DNA of 64,000 bases from Chrysopilus asiliformis (taxonomy: Eukaryota; Arthropoda; Insecta; Diptera; Rhagionidae): positions 107,727,933 to 107,791,932 of the forward strand of contig OZ035960.1 of assembly GCA_964034945.1 (NCBI GenBank), written 5' to 3'. The translations under genes were made by a program, and so were the position numbers. Below the pieces are notes generated by a model that ran no database searches, was not told where the DNA came from, and worked only from the letters and a program-made list of their open reading frames with translations. Positions 37,288 to 64,000 of this stretch are shown here, piece after piece. The stretch's first letter is position 1. Each line of letters begins with the position of its first letter.

Positions 37288-38689
37288 TTCGAAATCGGCA
37301 AAAAAAATCAAATATTTTTTAAACGATTTTAATAAAAAGTAAAATTGCTTTCATATTGGCGTTTTAATCCCGCGTATATAAACTTAGTTTTCATCTATTG
37401 TACTTTTTTTTCTTTCAGCGATTCATAATCATAAACCCAAAATGCTTTCTTTTCGCTATATGGAAATTGATGTAAATGATATGCCAATGAATTTTATAAC
37501 AGAAGAAAAAAAAACTGTTACAGAATTTCCATGCCCGCATTTCCCATATAAACTGAAAGATTTTCTTATTCCGTCGGATCGATCGACGTCTGAACTCCGT
37601 AGGTTGCCTCAAATCGTTTTCTATAATGGAAAACTAAAAACTGAAAACCACCGCAGTGTAGTGTTTGACTTTGACTTCATTTATTTTAATGCTAAGGGTT
37701 GAAATTCAATTTCAGCAAACGCAAGGAAAACAGGAGAAAAGTAAAGAATCGATACCTGGAGAACTGGAAATAAAGACTTCTTGCATATTAGGAGCTATCG
37801 ATATGCGAATTGATCCCGATTTGATCGGATGTCCTCGATAAGGAAAAAGAGCACAAAAACGAATTTTATATATGTTTGTATTTAAAAAAAAAGGATCTGG
37901 TCTTCAAACTCATATGCATTGCACCATCCAGCTGTGCAGGCGATTCATAATCATGTTGGGTTTTTGTTTGCTGCACTTTCGTCCTTAATATCGTCGTTAA
38001 AGTAATGCAGGAGTACTGCATATCCTTCGCCGTATCGATATCGATTTAGTTCACAATATGTGGGTCATACATGCAAATTATTTTTATGATTACGAACATT
38101 TACATAATTTCGTAATAATCGTGAATATTTTATAGCATTTTACTTACCGTTCGTTCGAAGGTGTTCCCTTTTAAATAAAGAAAATAACCGCAGGATAGGT
38201 TTTTATTTAATGGTTGATATTGCGATTTTACGGTTTACTGGTTAAGGGATGTATTATAATTTAAACATTGAAGAAAAATATGCAAAATTAATTTCTTAGT
38301 ATTGACTATTTAATGATGAATAAATATAAAATGTGATGAAATTTACCCTTACATATATTCAGTTTATGATTGGATTACCATAATTATTTTTGTGCTTTTC
38401 CAGGCTTCTAAAGTTAAATTTTTGGTTTCGTTTCTATGGCCAAACTGGTTTTTCTATCTGAGCCAAAAGTTTTTTTTGTGAAAGGTAAACCATTTTTTAG
38501 TTTACTGCTGCGGGAAATATACATGGTCTGTAGTGATAAACTTTGGTGGAGAAAGTGAAAGTTTGGGTGGCAGAGTGAAGTTTATTTTGGCTCTCCCAGA
38601 TACGCATAAAAAGTTTTAAGTAATTTTATGAGGCCTTCCAAATATGTTTTTTACTATTTATCCTAAGCAGAGTCCGACCAAAGGTCAGT
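37288..38689. other. Upstream region of repo, nothing recognised except a Gcm-type octamer
   Basis: No repeat family recognised in 1.4 kb; one octamer at 37533. A candidate place for upstream enhancers by position only. Confidence 0.4.
37533..37540 (-). promoter_or_regulatory. Gcm-type octamer upstream of repo
   Basis: GCCCGCAT on + is ATGCGGGC on -, fitting the reported Gcm consensus AT(A/G)CGGG(T/C). It lies about 3.9 kb upstream of the inferred repo start. By eye this is the only full match between 34 and 42 kb. Confidence 0.3.
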
Positions 38690-38699
38690 TTTTGGCCGA

Positions 38700-39534
38700 A
38701 GCCGAAGCCGGAGCCGAAGTCGAACTTCGACCTTTTTCTTAACCTTCGGCCGACTTTTTTCCATCTTTCTCGCAGCATATGGATTCCGCGTCGAAAAAAC
38801 TCCTCGTCTCTTAAGGCGAAACCTCTTAAGGCGAAGGCGAAACGGAAGTGTTGCTCAGCTAGGCCATGCGTCATCGATCGGAATAGGTGGTAGTGGAATG
38901 GGCGATGTCTGGAGAATACGGCGGATGGGGTAGGACGTTCCAATTCAGTGTTTCCAGGTAGGTTTAAACTATATTGGCAACATGTCGCCGAGCCTTGTTG
39001 CGCTGCAAAATCTCTTTGTCATATCTTTGCTCGAATTGTCATATCTTTGCTCGTGGCCGTTTTTCCTTCAATTCTCGGCTCAAATGCAAGTTCCTGTTAC
39101 GTTTGACATGGATTTTCTTCCAGTAATGCCTCCAATTCGGTGTCTTCAAACTTTTTTACCGGTCCTGAAAACTCCTTATCTTCCACTTCAAAATCACAAC
39201 TTTTGTAGCATTGAAACCATTCGCGACACGTTTTTTGACTAGAAGCCTCACCATAAGTTTCTACAATCATTTGACGCCCCTTAGCCATAGATTTTTTCGA
39301 ATTGAATGCAGAAAACAAAACTTCCCGCAAATGATGCTTATTTCGCTCAAATTTCGACATTTTCATGCACAAAAAAAATGTTCGACGCCGATGAAAATTC
39401 ACAAATTTAATGATAAGGAGTTGTTGCCAGAGGCCTAGCTTAACATTTGACGTTTCTGATCTGATATATTTGACCAGCATTTTACTGCTAGCGCCATCTA
39501 TTGGAAAACTCTGGTTTTCCATTTATACACCCAA
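38700..39534 (-). pseudogene. Degenerate mariner transposase
   Basis: On the - strand, the N-terminal part reads MSKFERNKHHLREVLFSAFN...SMAKGRQMIVETYGEASSQK, then CREWFQCYKSCDFEVEDKE, ending in a stop after EENPCQT (39097). Downstream in shifted frames come ILQRNKARRHVANIV, YLETLNW, PHPPYSPDIA and EEFFRRGIHMLRERW, which match the mariner D34D catalytic half. Most of the middle is deleted and frames are broken. The 5' end TTGGGTGTATAAATGG is next to TA at 39535. The other inverted repeat was not found. No complete transposase is possible. Confidence 0.85.
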
Positions 39535-39650
39535 TATATAAACCATGAGTTCGCATACCACGTGCGAAATATAATCGAAGACAAAAATTTGATTTAAGCT
39601 ACAATATTTGCTGAGTTCGATTTGCATAGGAATGTGTCCGCCAGCACTTA

Positions 39651-39813
39651 CCCGGCCCTTACACGCGTCTGTAGAGCTGACACAGTCGCTGACACAGTCT
39701 CGTGTAAATGCACTGACTGCCAGTTCGCTAAATGTATTTTAATGCGTTGTCAGTAATTTGACATTTGAAGTCTGTGCTACTGACAGACTTTATAGTCGCG
39801 TGTAAGTGCCGGG
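39651..39813. mobile_element. PIF/Harbinger-like MITE upstream of repo
   Basis: TTA on both sides (39648-39650, 39814-39816). Ends CCCGGCCCTTACACGCGTCT and AGTCGCGTGTAAGTGCCGGG. 163 bp, no coding capacity; 1.6 kb before the repo TATA box. Confidence 0.75.
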
Positions 39814-39829
39814 TTAGAATTCGTTTCAA

Positions 39830-40150
39830 TTTTTTTGTAGGACTGAGTCCTACAAAATATCGGAGTCACTTCTAAAAACAATAGGAACGATTCCATACCA
39901 TAATATAGCATTGTTTCCCCCCTCAGTATAGGAATATCTCCAGTAAAAAGTAGGAACGGGTGCTACTTTTGTTGGGATATCTCCATTCTTCTTCCACCCC
40001 GATATACATAGCAATGATTCCACGAAAACTAGGACTAGTTCCAATATTTATGGAAGCCTTTGCTACAAAATTGTGTAACGCGTCCTATAATCGCTTTCCC
40101 ATATTTTCTAGGAATGTTTCCTATGCGAATTTTTTTCCGAGTAAAGCCTT
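39830..40150 (+). repeat. Dispersed repeat shared with repo intron 1
   Basis: About 40010-40150 (GCAATGATTCC, CCAATATTTATGG, GCGTCCTATAA, GAATTTTTTTCCG) is a diverged copy of 53735-53850 in the same orientation. Confidence 0.55.
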
Positions 40151-41424
40151 TTGCTTTATTTAATTTGTCATTAAGGGTACGTATATTTTATACAAATCAA
40201 CTAAAAATATTATACTGTATAGTTAAATCAATTTGTCACGCTTCGCCACTGCGCTCGACTTATTTCAAACTTAAACTATCAAAACTCTAAGAAAACTTAA
40301 ACTATCTTTAAAACTCTAAGAAAACACGGTAAAAATTATATCTCTCTTCTTTAGCGATCCCTTTTCACATTTCTAAACGGATTTCCTGCGACCTCGAATA
40401 ACCTCAGAAGCACTACATGTGATTCACGCCCGCAAAAATCTTTTTTTTTTCTCTACCCTTATGCCGCCAAATTTCAATTTCGAAATACATAAATCCCACA
40501 CATCACTTCACCTACCAGCAGAATTTCTCCAGAATACTTATTTTCAAAGTCATACAACGATCTTCAGCAGAACGATTAAAAGAAATGTTATTTTCTACCA
40601 AAACGATCAAACGGAAAAATTCTCTCATGTCAGTTTCCTTTGAAGGGTCCAGTAAAACCGTCCGTAATGAACCTCTTTATAGGAAATAAAATATTGGACA
40701 CCACCACGATTATGACGGGAAATTCATGCTACCATCATCAGCTATACAAAACGATCGGTGCGATCTCGGAAAGTTTTGTTTATCAAACAACAAGTCCGAA
40801 TTCCAGAAAAACAAGGGGGCGAACCTAGCCCCGTGTCCGTCGTCAATAATATAATTTTTTTGCTCGACATTATTTCTAGCACCGTCAGACCAACGAATAA
40901 ACAAAATCCCAACAGAAAACATATCTAAATTTCCATAGAGCACTTGAAGGGGTCGCAAATATACCAGCGACGAATACAACGCACGTGACCCCTATCTGAA
41001 CTTCTGGCTCACACAACCCCAAAAACGGCACTTCAACATTTCAGATGGATCTTGTCAGAAAATAACAACTCTCGTCAAAGCCGCTTACGCAAAAAGGTCC
41101 TAACCTCAAACGTACTCACACTCAGCCTAAGGCCACGCCTCCATTGCCGGTCACACTTTGACGTTTCAAGTGTCAGTGTGGTGGTAAATGCGAGCAGTCC
41201 ATGGCGTTGCGATCGTGGCGTGTTCGAAATGCTTGAAAATGGAGGGTAGACGATAAATGGCAGAGATGACATATGAATGGACCATTGATATAACTTTCAG
41301 TGTTTAGTTTTTATGGACTTGAATCCGGATTCGTCACAATATCGATCCACACAACGGGAGATCTTCCATTGCTTGGTTGCGATTGGTTGCTAGGGCGGTC
41401 CCACTAATTGACTCCTAAATTGAC
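40151..41424. other. repo upstream sequence, nothing recognised
   Basis: No repeat family or gene that I can support in the 1.2 kb before the TATA box. Sequence is less AT-rich from about 41110 to 41235. Confidence 0.4.
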
Positions 41425-41434
41425 TATAAAAAGG
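41425..41434 (+). promoter_or_regulatory. repo: repo TATA box and initiator-like start
   Basis: TATAAAAAGG at 41425 is followed 33 bp later by TTCAATT (A at 41458), which fits the insect initiator pattern TCA-N-T-Y. A CCAAT-type ATTGG lies at about 41383. Position, strand and spacing suit a TATA promoter for repo. The transcription start itself is inferred. Confidence 0.6.
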
Positions 41435-41457
41435 CAATCATCGTCCGTTGCGACTTC

Positions 41458-42208
41458 AATTAATCGCCCAATGTTGTGTATATCGCGCTCGGGCCTATAT
41501 CCTATACCGGAATTCGCTTAACGGTCTTCCAAAGTTCGAAAATTTCATCAAGAATCACGAATTGAATTCAAATTGTGAATGGAACTAAAATCCGTTGTTA
41601 TTTTCCGATTGTAGTTTTGTCTTCTTGTGTTTCGAGATGTCATCAATCCCTCAATAATCAATTCCGAATCCAATTTCCAATTTCAATTCCCGAATTGCCA
41701 ACAAAAATCCAGGCGCTTAAAGTTGTTCTCCTTTTTCAAGCAATTTCGGGGGAGGACTATCGCGACAATGTTACTACACTGGCCGTTGTGAATATTATCA
41801 AAAGTGAGTGCTGTGGCTTGCGGACGGGTATCACGAATTTTATATTCCGCGACTCGACTGTTATTGTACCGTTAGCTGGATTCGATGTGGTGTGCGGTCT
41901 TAAAGTGATTTTAATTAAAAGGAAGGCACGTAACTTGTAATTAGATAAGTGGCTAAAGTGCTCTCAGTCAATGATTCCAATACATGATGATGTGCACGGT
42001 GTCTAAATGTACAAGTATTATTTTGGTATGCTGTTGATAGTGCGGCTCTAGACCAATAATAATTAATTAATGGTGATTGAGTAATTTAATCAGGTGAAAG
42101 CAGAAACCCACTGATTTAATTTAATCACATAAAAGAATTTTGCTTTTTTTTCGCCCCAATTGTAAAAATTAATTAAAACGAAACATTTGTTTGATTTTCA
42201 ATTGTAAT
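41458..42208 (+). other. repo: Predicted repo 5' leader with several short upstream ORFs
   Basis: About 750 nt lie between the inferred start and the repo ATG. If unspliced, the leader has several short upstream ORFs, for example 41471-41521 (16 codons), 41579-41614 (11 codons), 41637-41657 and 41768-41791, and more up to the main ATG. A GTGAGT-type donor at 41804 and a CTCTCAG-type acceptor near 41969 could remove part of it as a leader intron; the sequence does not decide this. The longer GTG-initiated open frame here has no recognisable homology. Confidence 0.45.
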
Positions 42209-61729
<19,521 letters not shown>

Positions 61730-62063
61730 AAGAAATGCTGTTTCACAAGAGGCAACTTCGAAAGCAGCATCACCACTTCAATCCACGTTAAGACAGTAGG
61801 AAAAAAATAAACCATACAAAATATGACAATCGACATCAAAACACAATAAAAATCAAATCTCTTATGTGTATAAAATGTATAGTGCCTACAAATATTATTG
61901 CCTTAATATTCGCTTATTTATTGTTAAAAAAAACTTTATTTTTAGGACATTTTTAGGAAAATACTCTTATGTAAAATAGGTGTTTAAAATTTTATGTACA
62001 TTTTTGTGTATTTTCTATTTTCAATAGAAAGTGCTTTGAAGTTCAGCTTTCACTTGCAATAAA
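61730..62063 (+). terminator. repo: repo 3' UTR and poly(A) signals
   Basis: AATAAA hexamers occur at 61806, 61845 and 62058 after the stop codon at 61727. The 61845 copy is 116 nt past the stop and is the simplest candidate; 62058 would give a longer 3' UTR. The cleavage site is inferred. Confidence 0.5.
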
Positions 62064-62449
62064 AGTTGCGCAATTTTTGTTGCAGAAATCAAATATGTTT
62101 GTGTAAAACACCGGAAATGTTTATCGTAAAGCGATTTTTTTATTGCATGACATAAATTACAAGTGTAAACTGGCTTTATGAAACCCCAAAAAAAGAGTCT
62201 AGCGTCAAAACATAGGGTGGTTTAAACAAGTTGCTTTCAACCTTTCATCATTTTTTACGAATTTTAATTAACGCATAAAATTTATGTAGACAATAATGGA
62301 ATCTGCGCCCCTGGACCAATCCGGCCCCACGACCTTTGTAACGATTCGCCCCTTGGGCCTAGGATCTGACTTTTTCAAGTATAAGTCAGTGGGTGACAAC
62401 TTTTCAAATTCATTTAGAGTTGCAAGAAATAGCAGGTGAGGGGTTTTAT

Positions 62450-62866
62450 CCCTAAAAGACGCGATGTGTACGTCAGAGGCACATTCGGTTTTCAAAAACG
62501 ATATTTTTATCAATGATTTGCTGTTTTGCTATGTATTTCTGTTTTGCAGGTGTTTCTTTTCTATAGATTTGGATTTTCCAGAAGATCCACGAAAAAAAAT
62601 TGCTTTTTTCGTCCTTTTTCATATTCAAGGAGCAAAATATCGAAATTTCAACATCAGATTCCTGATCACCGGCTCCTATTGTAATTTTTCACAAAAAAAA
62701 TGGGAAAAGGATATACACGTTATCACGAACGTATATGAATTTTGATACACTTGAAACCTTATAAATTTCATCAAAATCGGTCGAGCAGTTCTCAAAATAA
62801 AGGAGGTGTGCCTGAGAGGCCCACGTCGTTCTTTTATATGGTAAAAATAGCTCGTATCTTTTAGGG
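62450..62866. mobile_element. piggyBac-like element
   Basis: Right flank TTAA (62867-62870), left flank TTAT (one base decayed). Ends CCCTAAAAGACGCGATGTG and ATCTTTTAGGG. Internal ATTTCATCAAAATCGG and CAAAATAAAGGAGGTGTG match 28199-28238. Confidence 0.65.
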
Positions 62867-62870
62867 TTAA

Positions 62871-63174
62871 AGGAAAGGAGGTAGGTGGTGGTAGATTTCC
62901 CACCGAATTTAGATTTGTATTGTAATTATCTATATTTTTTTAGAGACACAAAACTGTCCTGTATCCGATTAGAGTTTGAGCTCGAGAATTCTTTTTCCCG
63001 ATTTCTCTAGAATTTCCGATTTAACTTAAAAATTTACATATTATCAAATCAAAAAAGAAAGCACTGCGCCGCAGTTGAATTTTTTTGAAAATCTACCCTA
63101 GACACAAAAATTTTAAACCCCCTTTTATACCCAACCTACTGTCCAGATTTGTCACCATCAGACTAGCTTTCCAA
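62871..63174. other. Intergenic sequence, nothing recognised
   Basis: No supported feature. Confidence 0.5.
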
Positions 63175-63178
63175 TTAA

Positions 63179-63467
63179 CCCATTATTCCCCGCCGTACTC
63201 AAACGGGTACACCGGACATATCTGAGGCAATAAGTTAAAGATGTTTAGGTCGATTTTCTGGCGAAGCCAAACTGATCTGTATTTGCATTTGCAAACAGAT
63301 CACTTTGGCTTCGCCTGAAAAATCGACTTAAGCTACTATAACTTAATACCACAGATTTATGCACAGAATTTTTTTCCAAAATTTTCTTTTTATTCTGTTT
63401 ATTTTTTAACAAAATATTGGTTTTTGTGTTAAAAATATTCAGTAGTTTTCTCATGGGCGTTAATGGG
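63179..63467. mobile_element. piggyBac-like MITE with an internal palindrome
   Basis: TTAA both sides (63175-63178, 63468-63471). Ends CCCATTATTCCCCGCC and GGGCGTTAATGGG. Inside, 63219-63356 folds back (GGTCGATTTTCTGGCGAAGC against GCTTCGCCTGAAAAATCGAC). Confidence 0.75.
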
Positions 63468-63471
63468 TTAA

Positions 63472-64000
63472 TATAATAAAAGCTCAGAGGCCTCTCATTT
63501 TACACAGAAGTCACGGAGTCGATTTTTGCTAAAAAAAAAAAAAAATGGGAAAATATTGAAAATCTGAAAAAATATTGGGATTGAACCGTTGAACCGTTAA
63601 TTAACATTCAAGTGAAAATGCCGAAAATCAAGTTCACCACTTCATAAAAAATTCCACCTCACGATGGCACGACAACATTAAGAAAGATTAAAATGTACTT
63701 GAGAAAAAAGGATTAAATGCAGCCTCTGTTTAAATTACGCTGCGAAAAACTTTCAATATAATCTCTTCTTAGAAATTCGACTTATATTCCTGCTAATTTG
63801 AAAACATCACGTATCTAACTAAGTTACTTAAATCCACTTCTAAATAAATGAAAAAGCTTTTATCAGATTATCATGAGAATTCAAAAAGAAAAAAAACTGT
63901 GCATTTTACATTAAATGCATTATTTTTAAAATACGAAAGCGAAATGGCAAATAAGAAAATATCCCCGGTTAGAGTAATTCCTTAAACTCCACCTCAGGCC
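63472..64000. other. AT-rich intergenic sequence, nothing recognised
   Basis: No supported feature up to the window edge. Confidence 0.5.

Noticed and set aside
41575..41940. 121-codon open frame just upstream of repo
   Set aside because: It has a GTG start, no recognised domain, and lies in the predicted leader. It looks like a chance frame.

Overview
This window is eukaryotic, AT-rich, intron-containing DNA from an insect, most likely a fly (Diptera). It holds one recognisable protein-coding gene, on the + strand: an orthologue of Drosophila repo (reversed polarity), the glial paired-like homeobox transcription factor. Three exons (42209-42870, 58608-59144, 61384-61729) join in frame across consensus GT-AG introns with matching phases. 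They give a 514-residue protein with a complete Q50 homeodomain at residues 217-276. A TATA box (41425) and an initiator-like site (about 41458) lie 750 bp upstream of the start codon. Poly(A) signals follow the stop. The fly assignment rests on the Repo homeodomain and on dispersed repeats built like Drosophila DINE-1/INE-1 (Helentron-derived) elements; I cannot name the species.

Layout: 1-41.4 kb is intergenic and made largely of degraded, nested non-autonomous transposons. 41.4-42.2 kb is the promoter and leader. 42.2-42.87 kb is exon 1. 42.87-58.6 kb is a 15.7 kb intron full of nested and palindromic elements. 58.6-59.14 kb is exon 2. 59.15-61.38 kb is intron 2, with a nested pogo-like element. 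61.38-61.87 kb is exon 3 and the 3' UTR. 61.9-64 kb is intergenic with two piggyBac-like MITEs.

Repeat families, named here for convenience: H1, H2 and H3 (Helentron/DINE-like, each with an internal GTCT/GTCC microsatellite); Helitrons with TC...CTRR ends between A and T; PIF/Harbinger-like palindromic MITEs flanked by TTA or TAA; piggyBac-like MITEs flanked by TTAA; hAT-like elements starting CAGTGGCG; pogo-like elements flanked by TA; a degenerate mariner; and a foldback family, FB, whose arms are built from CGTAAT/CGCAAT hexamers that expanded into long arrays. The most unusual structures are the FB family, a four-level nest of elements in repo intron 1, one integration point filled by two different elements in an inverted repeat pair, a repeated H3::H2 composite, three back-to-back palindromes in intron 1, and Gcm-type octamers at the ends of every H2 copy.

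Apart from repo, no long reading frame looks like a real gene. The long VIVI/TITI/RLRL and SVCLSVGR frames are microsatellite translations.
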